From a virus: a stretch of 22,357 nucleotides of DNA. Location: positions 1 through 22,357 of IMG/VR virus record IMGVR_UViG_3300008114_000244. One strand, 5' to 3'. The position numbers and the translations under genes are program-made. Positions 8,095 to 15,185 of the stretch are shown piece by piece; position 1 is the stretch's first letter, and every line of letters starts with the position of its first letter. The notes under the pieces were generated by a model, which made no database searches, was not told the origin of the DNA, and worked only from the letters and a program-made list of their open reading frames with translations.

Positions 8095-8138
8095 TACCGA
8101 TACAAATATACTTATTTTTTTAAAAATAAACATCGGTA
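8095..8138 (-). promoter_or_regulatory. Putative bS21 promoter inside an inverted repeat
   Basis: Reading the minus strand, TATATTTG (8103-8110) matches the Bacteroidetes -7 element TAnnTTTG exactly. No clear TTTG -33 element is found at the right spacing. A 7-bp inverted repeat flanks it: TACCGAT at 8095-8101 and ATCGGTA at 8132-8138, so one arm falls near the expected transcription start and the other near -33. This layout would suit a repressor operator; that is inference. Confidence 0.5.
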
Positions 8139-8151
8139 AAATGAAAAGTTG

Positions 8152-8613
8152 ATGAAAAAAGGGAAAACTTCACCAATCGCAGGATTTAAAAATGCGAAGG
8201 TGATTTATGGCACGGTAGATTCAGTTGAATTTAAGTCTTTATATTTAAACATACAAACTTGGGTAGAACCAATTGTTGATTCTGATAACTGGCAAAGGGT
8301 TGTATTAAATCTAACAAGGTCGATTAAACATACGGTACATGAAATATTAGATAGATTAGTCTTTGAGGAAAACTTTATTGTGGATTTAGATTTAAGGTCA
8401 AGTGGATTATCTCTAAAGAAAAAATCGTTTTTAAATCTAGAGATAAATTTTTATATTAAAAAGAAAGATTTAGATTTTAAATCAAAAAAATTAAAGGATA
8501 TATTGAAAAAAGTAACCAAGGAAATAATATCAATACACTTCACAAAAAACGAATACTTCAAATTTTATTTACGTAAAACCGTCAAACCAAAGGAAACTAT
8601 ACTACAAAGTTGA
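8152..8613 (+). CDS. Hypothetical phage protein between bS21 and prohead protease
   Basis: Function unknown, 153 residues. I chose the ATG at 8152; a TTG at 8149 would add one residue, and an earlier ATG at 8141 runs into a stop after three codons. N-terminal KKGKTSPIAGFKNAKVIYGTVDSVEFKSLYLNIQTWVEP has a beta-rich look, followed by a helix (RSIKHTVHEILDRLVFEE) and a Lys-rich alternating hydrophobic C-terminal half (SFLNLEINFYIKKKDL). No signal peptide, no cysteines. It is divergent from bS21, with which it shares a 94-base intergenic region lacking an ATATTTAT motif. Being encoded just ahead of the protease suggests a role in the head pathway, but nothing specific supports it. Confidence 0.7.
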   Translation: MKKGKTSPIAGFKNAKVIYGTVDSVEFKSLYLNIQTWVEPIVDSDNWQRVVLNLTRSIKHTVHEILDRLVFEENFIVDLDLRSSGLSLKKKSFLNLEINFYIKKKDLDFKSKKLKDILKKVTKEIISIHFTKNEYFKFYLRKTVKPKETILQS

Positions 8614-8621
8614 AAAACAAA

Positions 8622-8629
8622 GTATTTAT
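8622..8629 (+). promoter_or_regulatory. GTATTTAT motif before prohead protease
   Basis: A 7/8 match (GTATTTAT) to the recurrent ATATTTAT motif, 8 bases before the protease ATG at 8638. Confidence 0.35.
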
Positions 8630-8637
8630 TATAAAAA

Positions 8638-9363
8638 ATGAATATGGAAGTTTTGAAACCCGGACAATCAGGCAAAGGCATTCTAATCGAATACGATGCT
8701 GGATACTTATCACCAACTGAAAAACGTAATGTTGATTTGATACATGAGTCCAAAGGAATGTTGGACCATTCAAAACCATTTGAATTCTACGCAGTACTTC
8801 AGAAATTTAACACCCCAAACAGAAACGGAAGAATATATCCTGAAAAAGTATTAAAGAGAGAAGCCGACAATTATAAGAAAATGATTAACAAGGGTATTGC
8901 TTTATCCGAACTTAATCACCCTGAGTCATCACTTGTTGACTTGGACAGAGTTTCTCATTCAATTAGTGATATATGGTGGGAAGGTCCTGTTCTTATGGGT
9001 AAATTAAAATTATTAACTTCACCAGGTTTTCATGAGAGAGGTATTGTATCAACCAAAGGAGACCAAGCGGCAAATCTTTTAAGACAAGGTGTTACACTTG
9101 GTATATCATCTCGTGGTGTAGGGTCGCTTAAAAAAATTGGGGAACAAAACGAAGTACAGGATGACTTTGAGTTGATTTGTTTTGACCTTGTATGGTCTCC
9201 ATCCACTCCTGGTGCTTATCTTTTCACTGAACCTGATGACAGATTTAAGTTTGAAGAAAACTTGGATGAGGAGAAAAAAATGAAAGCTGAAAGAGAATTT
9301 GGTGGCCCAACCGACAAATCGCTTGACTTAATGAAGAAATTGAACGATTATTTGGGTTACTAA
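8638..9363 (+). CDS. gp21: Prohead core protease, T4 gp21-like (peptidase S77)
   Basis: Serine protease that sits in the prohead core, cleaves scaffold, capsid and internal proteins after (I/L)xE, then destroys itself before DNA packaging. 241 residues, close to T4 gp21 (212). Visible family blocks: YAVLQKFNTPNRNGRIYPE (51-69), the ELNHPESS motif with likely catalytic His-94, the LGISSRGVGS motif with the nucleophile Ser-157 or Ser-158, and FDLVWSPSTPGAY (182-194). The acidic/Lys C-terminal tail after 200 probably anchors it in the core. Two possible starts (8638 and 8644) differ by two residues; the first ATG was kept. Place before scaffold and capsid genes is as in T4. Target sites are visible in the capsid protein (residue 60). 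Confidence 0.95.
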   Translation: MNMEVLKPGQSGKGILIEYDAGYLSPTEKRNVDLIHESKGMLDHSKPFEFYAVLQKFNTPNRNGRIYPEKVLKREADNYKKMINKGIALSELNHPESSLVDLDRVSHSISDIWWEGPVLMGKLKLLTSPGFHERGIVSTKGDQAANLLRQGVTLGISSRGVGSLKKIGEQNEVQDDFELICFDLVWSPSTPGAYLFTEPDDRFKFEENLDEEKKMKAEREFGGPTDKSLDLMKKLNDYLGY

Positions 9364-9374
9364 AACTCAATAAA

Positions 9375-9584
9375 ATGGACGAAAAATATTTTGTAGCAAA
9401 AATTACAACAGACATGCCTGACTCCGAAACAGGTAAAATTAAAAAATTAAGACAGGAAAAATTAGTTAAAGGTTATTCACCGACTGATGTTGAAGCAAAA
9501 GTGACAAAGGTTTTTGAGAACTATTCGGAAGACTGGAGAATAACAGCTATTGTAGAAAGTAAAATTGATGAAGTGATAGGATAA
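9375..9584 (+). CDS. Small DUF4494-like protein (69 aa)
   Basis: A short protein with a layout of strand, turn, strand, helix, strand: YFVAKITTDMPDSETGKIKK...EKLVKGYSPTDVEAKVTKVFENY...WRITAIVESKIDEVIG. This resembles the N-terminal part of Bacteroidetes DUF4494 proteins (WF.CKV.Y......GK..K....YLV.A.SFTEAEA.), whose function is unknown; it is shorter than those. The likeness is from memory, not a search. It lies 11 bases after the protease and is followed by a strong terminator, so it is co-transcribed with gp21. Its presence in this position is one more mark of a Bacteroidetes host. Confidence 0.7.
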   Translation: MDEKYFVAKITTDMPDSETGKIKKLRQEKLVKGYSPTDVEAKVTKVFENYSEDWRITAIVESKIDEVIG

Positions 9585-9606
9585 TCAAAAAATTATCAAT
9601 AGTTGT

Positions 9607-9634
9607 AAAAGGAGGGGAAACCCTCCTTTTTTTT
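9607..9634 (+). terminator. Rho-independent terminator after protease operon
   Basis: Perfect stem AAAAGGAGGG (9607-9616) and CCCTCCTTTT (9621-9630), GAAA tetraloop, followed by more T's (to 9634). Ends the gp21/DUF4494-like unit. Confidence 0.92.
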
Positions 9635-9642
9635 ATTCTGAT

Positions 9643-9650
9643 ATATTTAT
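9643..9650 (+). promoter_or_regulatory. ATATTTAT motif before nuclease-like gene
   Basis: Exact ATATTTAT just after a terminator and only 5 bases before the ATG at 9656, so a transcript started from it would be leaderless or nearly so. Confidence 0.5.
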
Positions 9651-9655
9651 CAGAT

Positions 9656-10612
9656 ATGAAAATTACAATTTCAGAGGGTCAGTATAAGATACTATCAGAA
9701 TATTTCAAAAGACCAACAGACCCTATTGCCGCTCATATTAGGAAAACATTGAAAGATGTTTATTCCCCATCTAATTGGGGTAAAATTGAAAACCCTGATG
9801 AGGGTTGTGCCACCGATTTTGGGGTCATTGGGGTTTATCAGCATATACCTGGTAAAGATGAATGGTCGATACTTAACAGATTTGACACCAATACCAAAGT
9901 AAGACGAAAAATGGAGTCCTTGTTTCATGAGGATGAACCTGATACTGAATTAACTCCTAAAAAATTCATGGAGTGGATTACTCTGAACGCAGAAAGATTA
10001 TTTAAGGGTCCAATCACTGATGAATTAGTAGAATTGAATAAAACCACAATTGAGAGGGGAAATCAAAATGAAGATTATGCAATTCAAATATTACAAGAAT
10101 TTTTCGGTGAGAACGCCAAAATTGTAAGATTTTGTTCTGGTGATATTAGAGACACTAGAAAGGGAATGGATATTGCGGTAACTGCGGGTGGTAAAACATT
10201 TCACGTACAAGTAAAACCATTTACCTACATAAGAAGTTTGGTTGATAAAGATGGTGATACTTTTTTTGAAGTAACATCAAGGGGTTTTGACTCTACAAAA
10301 TATTCTGAATCAAATGTACAAGTATTTTTATTCGTTGATTTAGATAGAAAAAGATATGTTGCATACGCTAATAAGAAAAATAAAATTAGAAAAGTAACAA
10401 CTGAAATAACAAGGTATGACGAACCGTATCTGTTAAGCAATATAAATTTTGAAGGTCAAACAAAAGTTAAGTCATATAGAAACACTCCTGTCGAAGACGA
10501 TATATTCAAAGTCGGAGAAAGAAGATTACAAAATCTAGAATTTAGAAAAGCGGAAATCGAAAAAATGATTGAGCTTGAAAAACAAAAGTTAGGAAAATCA
10601 GGAGAAAAATAA
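9656..10612 (+). CDS. PD-(D/E)XK-like nuclease domain protein with N-terminal leader
   Basis: 318 residues, no named family recognised. Residues 133-188 read like the core of a PD-(D/E)XK nuclease: a helix RGNQNEDYAIQILQEFFG (possible conserved Glu-139), a strand VRFCSGD, then GMDIAVTAGGKTFHVQVK with Asp-172 and Gln-185-x-Lys-187, the (D)-x12-(E/Q)-x-K signature on two strands. The N-terminus MKITISEGQYKILSE/Y is a short amphipathic segment ending in LSE (residue 15), a possible prohead-protease site. C-terminal 40 residues form a charged helix. It lies between protease and scaffold as its own unit (terminator and ATATTTAT motif before it). A DNase acting in packaging, or one packaged and injected against host or competitor DNA, would fit; both are inference. 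Gln for Glu in the active site is tolerated in some families. Confidence 0.72.
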   Translation: MKITISEGQYKILSEYFKRPTDPIAAHIRKTLKDVYSPSNWGKIENPDEGCATDFGVIGVYQHIPGKDEWSILNRFDTNTKVRRKMESLFHEDEPDTELTPKKFMEWITLNAERLFKGPITDELVELNKTTIERGNQNEDYAIQILQEFFGENAKIVRFCSGDIRDTRKGMDIAVTAGGKTFHVQVKPFTYIRSLVDKDGDTFFEVTSRGFDSTKYSESNVQVFLFVDLDRKRYVAYANKKNKIRKVTTEITRYDEPYLLSNINFEGQTKVKSYRNTPVEDDIFKVGERRLQNLEFRKAEIEKMIELEKQKLGKSGEK

Positions 10613-10625
10613 TAAAAAATATTTA

Positions 10626-10665
10626 GTATCAAAACGAATAATAAAAAATTTTTATGATTTGATAC
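10626..10665. repeat. Nested inverted repeat upstream of scaffold gene
   Basis: GTATCAAA (10626-10633) and TTTGATAC (10658-10665) form a perfect 8-bp inverted repeat, enclosing a near-palindrome ATAAAAAATTTTTAT (10641-10655). It lies between the nuclease-like gene and the ATATTTAT motif before the scaffold gene. It may act as a weak terminator, a processing site or an operator; the sequence alone does not decide. Confidence 0.5.
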
Positions 10666-10673
10666 ATATTTAT
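10666..10673 (+). promoter_or_regulatory. ATATTTAT motif before scaffold/capsid operon
   Basis: Exact ATATTTAT, 21 bases before the scaffold ATG, followed by an A-rich leader. As the next motif is only at 14212, this one would serve both scaffold and capsid genes. Confidence 0.5.
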
Positions 10674-10694
10674 ATAGAAAAATAAAAACAAAGA

Positions 10695-12215
10695 ATGGCA
10701 AAAGAAAAATCTATTGTTGAAGAAGCAATCCTCCAAATGAAAAATTTGGAAGAAGCGGTTGCGGAAAATGCAAAAGGAATACTTGCTTCGACTATGAAGG
10801 AAGAAATCAAAGAATTAGTAAAAGAATCTCTTAACGAACAAGGCGAAGAAGAGGTTGACATGGAAGTGGACATGGAAGAACCCGAAATGGAAGATGAGGA
10901 CGAAATGGACTCAGACGAAATGGATATGGGTATGGAAATGGACACTGATAACATCGAAGATGACGAACCTATCGACTTAACTGACAAATCAGATGAGGAG
11001 GTTTTACGTGTTTTCCAATTAATGGGTCCTGATGACCATATCGTTGTTACTAAAGATGACAGCGGTAACATTAGTGTGAAAGATACTGAAACTGACAAAG
11101 AATACATGATTGTTGGTGAAGGAGAAGAATCTGATTACACATCTATGGAAAAAGACATGTATGACATGGCGGACGACTCAGAAATGGGTGATGCTATGAT
11201 GGATGACACAATGATGGATGACACAATGATGGAAGATGACGACGTTATTCCTATGGAAGAAGAAGAATATCTATCTGAAAAAAGTGTTGAAGACATCGTT
11301 AATGACATATTCGATGAAGGTAATGAAGAACAAGAAGAAGGTTACGTCTATGAAATCGACATGAATGAAGAATCTGACGATGATGAGGATGATACTGATG
11401 AGGAATCTGAAGGTATTGTCTATGAAATCGAAATGGATGAAGAAATCGAAGAGGACATGGATGAATCATATGACCAAGAAAATGAAGGTTACTTGGAAGA
11501 AGGTAAAAAATCCACCAGGGCTAAAGGCATGGGCATGGGTAAGGCTTCAAAATTCAAGTATCGTAAAAATCCGAATCAAGGCGAAGGGTTTAAAGTTGTT
11601 AAGAAAACCGCCAACAAAACTATGGGAACAGGAAGTGCTAAAAAAGGCTTCTCCTATGACAAGAATGGTGAAAATCTTGACGGCGAATTTAAAATTAAAC
11701 CAAAAGGCGTTAAGAAGGCGGAAACAAAAGAAGCTGCACGTACATACGGAAATGGTTCTAAAGAAGGACGTGGTTTAAGAAAAGGAATCACACCTAACAG
11801 AAACTTGAAGTTTGAAAGTGTGGATAGCAGTGAGTTACAACTTCTTCGTGAAAAGAATGAAGAATACAGAAAAGCGTTGAACGTATTCAGAAACAAATTA
11901 AATGAAGTTGCCGTGTTTAATTCAAATTTGGCATACGCAACTCGTTTATTTACTGAACACTCAACATCTAAACAAGAGAAAATTAACATCTTGAGAAGAT
12001 TTGATTCTGTTGAAACATTGAAAGAATCGAAGAATTTGTACAAATCAATCAAAGATGAGTTGTCAGGAAGTTCTGCTCAACCAATGAATGAGTCAATCGG
12101 TCAAGTAATCGAAAAGGCACCATCAACAGGTTCAGCAATCAACTTAATTGAGTCAAAAACATATGAAAACCCTCAATTCCTGAGAATGAAAGATTTGATG
12201 AATAAATTAAAATAA
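10695..12215 (+). CDS. gp22: Prohead core scaffolding protein, T4 gp22-like
   Basis: Main core protein around which the capsid shell assembles, then cleaved by the gp21 protease and lost. 506 residues, nearly double T4 gp22 (269), because of a very long acidic Asp/Glu/Met-rich middle (about 50-265) that includes short tandem DDTMM units. A basic, Gly/Lys-rich stretch follows (about 270-375), then the conserved-type helical C-terminal region: SSELQLLREKNEEYRKAL, FNSNLAYATRLFTEH and KEKINILRRFDSVETLKES-like segments, which match gp22 proteins of T4-like phages. Several (I/L)xE sites are present (LNE near 51, LIE near the end). Its place directly before the capsid gene (28-base gap, no motif or terminator) supports the call. 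Charge segregation, acidic middle and basic stretch, is striking. Confidence 0.88.
   Translation: MAKEKSIVEEAILQMKNLEEAVAENAKGILASTMKEEIKELVKESLNEQGEEEVDMEVDMEEPEMEDEDEMDSDEMDMGMEMDTDNIEDDEPIDLTDKSDEEVLRVFQLMGPDDHIVVTKDDSGNISVKDTETDKEYMIVGEGEESDYTSMEKDMYDMADDSEMGDAMMDDTMMDDTMMEDDDVIPMEEEEYLSEKSVEDIVNDIFDEGNEEQEEGYVYEIDMNEESDDDEDDTDEESEGIVYEIEMDEEIEEDMDESYDQENEGYLEEGKKSTRAKGMGMGKASKFKYRKNPNQGEGFKVVKKTANKTMGTGSAKKGFSYDKNGENLDGEFKIKPKGVKKAETKEAARTYGNGSKEGRGLRKGITPNRNLKFESVDSSELQLLREKNEEYRKALNVFRNKLNEVAVFNSNLAYATRLFTEHSTSKQEKINILRRFDSVETLKESKNLYKSIKDELSGSSAQPMNESIGQVIEKAPSTGSAINLIESKTYENPQFLRMKDLMNKLK
11196..11240 (+). repeat. 15-bp tandem repeat in scaffold gene
   Basis: Two exact copies of ATGATGGATGACACA (11196-11210, 11211-11225) and a third diverged copy (11226-11240), encoding the repeated MMDDT unit within the acidic region. 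Confidence 0.8.
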
Positions 12216-12243
12216 ACTTTAAATTAATAAAAAACCAAACAAA

Positions 12244-14097
12244 ATGGGAGCATTATTAGAATCAGGTCTTGTTGGTAACATCGGTCTTAAGCACCTTAAA
12301 GTTATCAAAGAAGATACTATCAACAAATGGGACAAATTAGGGTTCCTCGAAGGTCTTAAGGGCCACCTAAAAGAAAATGTTGCGCAGTTATATGAAAACC
12401 AAGCGTCACATTTGATTAACGAAGCAACTTCTGACGGTTCTTCAGGTTCATTTGAAACTGTTGTATTCCCAATCGTTAGACGTGTATTCTCTAAGTTACT
12501 TGCTAACGACATTGTATCTGTACAAGCTATGAACTTACCAATTGGTAAATTGTTCTACTTCGTACCGAAGATTCAAGGTTATAACAATGGTGTTGGTGGT
12601 TCCTCAACCGGACCATTTGACTCAAGTTCAGGTCAGCACTACGCACCTGTAGGTTCACCTGGTAATTACCCTGGTGACCCAAATTCTGGTTACACTTTGT
12701 CAAATGGTTCATACAACGGTACTTATGCTAAAAACCTTTATGATTTATTCTATGAAGGCACTGAACCTGGATTGAACCCAGCAGGTCTTTTTGACTATTC
12801 AAAAGGTCGTTGGTCGGCAGTAACCACATCAGCTACAGTTGTTGCTTGGTCTAATGGTACACTAGAACCCGCTCAGTCAGTTTACATCGGTAACAACATA
12901 AGAAAAGTTATTATCAGAGTTGGTGGTTTCACTAACACTGGTGTAGGTAAATTAATAGCACCTGATGGTAATGAGATTGATACTGAAACTTTCTTGGCTA
13001 GTTTGATTGTTTATACTGGTACAGGTATTAGCGCGTCAACAACACCATGTGCGATTTCTACAGGACCACTTTTGTATAGAGTTGTAACTCAACAGTATGG
13101 TAAGGGTATTGTTAGTCCTACCTACACTCCAACAACAACTACTTGGCCTACCGATGGTGGTGGTGGTACTTATGATAAAGTTTGTGACCAGACAGGTTAT
13201 ATCTATTTAGAAGTTGATTTGTCATGTCCTACATGTCCAACATGTGGTAGTGACACTATCGATGGTTACACAGGTGCAACTATCACTAACATTTTCTCAG
13301 GTTCAGCATTTAACGTAGCTTGGAGACGTTATGAAGAACTCGAATTCGAAGATAAAATCGGTGAAGTTTCTTTCGACCTTGAGTCAGTAACAGTTTCTGT
13401 GACTGAAAGAAAGTTGAGAGCTCAGTGGTCACCAGAACTTGCTCAAGACGTTGCGGCATTCCACAACATCGACGCTGAAGCCGAATTGACAGCTTTATTG
13501 TCAGAACAAGTTGCGGCTGAAATTGACCGTGAAATTCTTCGTGACCTTCGTAAAGGAGCGGCTTGGAATTTACGTTGGGATTACAACGGATGGAGAAGAG
13601 TTGCTAATACAACTTCTTACACTCAAAAAGACTGGAACCAAACTTTGATTACAGCAATCAACCAATTATCTGCTCAAATTCACAAGTCAACACTTCGTGG
13701 TGGAGCAAACTGGATTGTTGTTTCTTCCGAAGTTTCAGCTATCTTTGATGACTTGGAATATTTCCACGTTTCAAATGCGTCACCTGAACAAGACCAATAC
13801 AACATGGGTATTGAGAGAGTGGGTACACTTGCTGGTCGTTACCAAGTATATCGTGACCCATACTTCCCATCAAACCAAGTATTGATTGGTCATAAAGGTA
13901 CATCGTTACTTGATACTGGTTACATTTACGCACCGTATGTACCACTTCAATTAACTCCAACTATGTACAACCCATTCAACTTTACACCTATCAAGGGTAT
14001 CATGACACGTTACGCGAAGAAAATGGTTAATAACCGTTTCTACGGACGTATCACAGTTGATGGTGTACGTACATTTGACTTACAAGAACTTAGATAA
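12244..14097 (+). CDS. gp23: Major capsid protein, T4 gp23-like
   Basis: Main shell protein, HK97 fold. 617 residues against 521 in T4. Residues 1-60 look like the delta propeptide ending SHLINE/ATSDGS; INE at 58-60 fits the prohead-protease consensus, and the T4 site is LTE at 65. Conserved gp23 blocks: VRRVFSKLLANDIVSVQAMNLPIGKLFY (about 79-106), the EVSFDLESVTVSVTERKLRAQWSPELAQDVAAFHNIDAEAELTALLS region (about 375-420; T4 has SxELAQDLxAVHGxDAEAEL), EIDREILRDL, and the C-terminal YAPYVPLQLTP and MTRYAKKM. Between about 160 and 360 lies a long Gly/Thr-rich insertion with a Cys cluster, VCD then CPTCPTC (314, 328, 331, 334), not in T4 gp23 and possibly a surface domain. Its leader lacks a Shine-Dalgarno but is A-rich, the Bacteroidetes pattern. 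It is followed by a strong terminator. Confidence 0.96.
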   Translation: MGALLESGLVGNIGLKHLKVIKEDTINKWDKLGFLEGLKGHLKENVAQLYENQASHLINEATSDGSSGSFETVVFPIVRRVFSKLLANDIVSVQAMNLPIGKLFYFVPKIQGYNNGVGGSSTGPFDSSSGQHYAPVGSPGNYPGDPNSGYTLSNGSYNGTYAKNLYDLFYEGTEPGLNPAGLFDYSKGRWSAVTTSATVVAWSNGTLEPAQSVYIGNNIRKVIIRVGGFTNTGVGKLIAPDGNEIDTETFLASLIVYTGTGISASTTPCAISTGPLLYRVVTQQYGKGIVSPTYTPTTTTWPTDGGGGTYDKVCDQTGYIYLEVDLSCPTCPTCGSDTIDGYTGATITNIFSGSAFNVAWRRYEELEFEDKIGEVSFDLESVTVSVTERKLRAQWSPELAQDVAAFHNIDAEAELTALLSEQVAAEIDREILRDLRKGAAWNLRWDYNGWRRVANTTSYTQKDWNQTLITAINQLSAQIHKSTLRGGANWIVVSSEVSAIFDDLEYFHVSNASPEQDQYNMGIERVGTLAGRYQVYRDPYFPSNQVLIGHKGTSLLDTGYIYAPYVPLQLTPTMYNPFNFTPIKGIMTRYAKKMVNNRFYGRITVDGVRTFDLQELR

Positions 14098-14116
14098 TCT
14101 TATCTATAGTATAATT

Positions 14117-14146
14117 AAAAAGGGACGAGAAATCGTCCCTTTTTTA
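14117..14146 (+). terminator. Rho-independent terminator after capsid gene
   Basis: Stem AAAAAGGGACGA (14117-14128), loop GAAA, and TCGTCCCTTTTT (14133-14144), 12 bp perfect, with a further T. Twenty bases after the capsid stop. The following 14145-14157 holds a symmetric TATTTATAAATAT, which contains a minus-oriented ATATTTAT copy with no gene behind it. Confidence 0.93.
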
Positions 14147-14211
14147 TTTATAAATATATTGTAAAAAACATCACATAATAAGTTTATTTTACAAATTGCG
14201 TGAATTAGACT

Positions 14212-14219
14212 ATATTTAT
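14212..14219 (+). promoter_or_regulatory. ATATTTAT motif before beta-barrel gene
   Basis: Exact ATATTTAT, 31 bases before the ATG at 14251, in the 153-base gap after the capsid terminator. The A/T-only leader between has no Shine-Dalgarno. Confidence 0.45.
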
Positions 14220-14250
14220 CATTATTATAATAAATTTTAAAAAACAAATA

Positions 14251-15045
14251 ATGAAAAAACAAATCTTATTTTTAACCTTAATGATTATGTCGTTATTTAC
14301 AATGGCCCAAACTTCAGTTCCTGTAGATACGACAAAAACCGGTGGTCTATTCTACAAACCGGCTAAAAAACAAAGTCCGTTCACAAGTGAATTTGGTATT
14401 GCCACATCTAATCTTTGGAGAGGTGTTGATGTAGGTAAGCAACCCGTAATAAAAATGATTGCGGATTATCAACCAGTAGATTGGTTTACACTAACTTCAG
14501 AGGCGAATGTGGTGTATAATCAATTTAAAGATGGTTATGGAAACACAGTGAAGAATCAAGCAATGTTCAATATCTATAACACTTCTTTAGGCGTTCAGGA
14601 CATTTACTTTACTCAAAACACTTTTTTACAGAGTGATACAAATTATTTCCATTATAATAAAAAAACAACTTCCCACTTTTTAGAAGCGGCTATTAGATAT
14701 AAGGGTGATGCTAAAAGTAGAATTGACTTTTTAGCAACTTATGTGTTCTACCAAAACGAAGCTTACAAAAAAGGAGCGGCATATTTTGAAGCAACCTACC
14801 ACTTGGATTATAACGCGGACCTATTCGTAGGATACGTGACAGGAGAATCCCAAGTTAATTTCCAACAAAAGGCGGGTTTCACTAATGTCGGTGTTGTTGT
14901 TAAAAGAACATTACAATTCTCTAAAACAACTGACGCAAATACAAGACTTACAATTATGGTAAATCCTATGTATAAAACGGCAATTGTACCAAACTCAACG
15001 GTTGCTAATAGACCTATTACGGCCAATCTACAGATATTATTTTAA
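14251..15045 (+). CDS. Exported outer-membrane beta-barrel (porin-like) protein
   Basis: 264 residues. A clear Sec signal peptide, MKKQILFLTLMIMSLFTMAQ, with cleavage probably after Ala-19, leaves Gln as first mature residue, the Bacteroidetes habit. The rest is a run of alternating, aromatic-rich strands of barrel type (FTSEFGIATSNLWRGVDVGK, WFTLTSEANVVYNQF, SRIDFLATYVFYQNEA, AAYFEATYHLDYNADLFVGY), ending ITANLQILF; a terminal Phe is the usual outer-membrane insertion signal. The SNLWRGVDVGKQPVI block is like the YLWRGxxxxxxP start of Gcw_chp/TorF-type putative porins. It stands alone between two terminators. In infected cells it would be placed in the host outer membrane; blocking superinfecting phages or changing permeability are both plausible. 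It could also derive from a host gene. Barrel assignment is from pattern, not from structure prediction. Confidence 0.82.
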   Translation: MKKQILFLTLMIMSLFTMAQTSVPVDTTKTGGLFYKPAKKQSPFTSEFGIATSNLWRGVDVGKQPVIKMIADYQPVDWFTLTSEANVVYNQFKDGYGNTVKNQAMFNIYNTSLGVQDIYFTQNTFLQSDTNYFHYNKKTTSHFLEAAIRYKGDAKSRIDFLATYVFYQNEAYKKGAAYFEATYHLDYNADLFVGYVTGESQVNFQQKAGFTNVGVVVKRTLQFSKTTDANTRLTIMVNPMYKTAIVPNSTVANRPITANLQILF

Positions 15046-15066
15046 TCTGATATAAGATTTTTGATT

Positions 15067-15096
15067 AAAGGAGGGTATAACCCTCCTTTTTTTTTA
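15067..15096 (+). terminator. Rho-independent terminator after beta-barrel gene
   Basis: Stem AAAGGAGGG (15067-15075), loop TATAA, CCCTCCTTT (15081-15089), then a T run to 15095. Nearly the same stem as the terminator at 9607. Confidence 0.92.
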
Positions 15097-15147
15097 GACA
15101 AAAATATTTAATCCTTCGACATAAAATCTTATAGAAACAGAATATGA

Positions 15148-15167
15148 ATATTTATTAAGATATTTAT
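15148..15167 (+). promoter_or_regulatory. Double ATATTTAT motif before secreted nuclease gene
   Basis: Two exact ATATTTAT copies, 15148-15155 and 15160-15167, spaced 12 bases apart, the second ending 18 bases before the ATG at 15186. This is the only doubled occurrence in the window. Confidence 0.5.
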
Positions 15168-15185
15168 ATATGAATTGTTTTTTAT

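Noticed and set aside
11365-11778. + strand open frame of 137 codons within the scaffold gene
   Set aside because: Met/Lys/Trp-rich nonsense generated by the acidic GAT/GAA-rich codons of the scaffold in another frame.
14145-14157. T4 late promoter TATAAATA
   Set aside because: TATTTATAAATAT here is a symmetric AT sequence behind a terminator; the recurring motif in the window is oriented as ATATTTAT, so a T4-type late box is not supported in its usual orientation.
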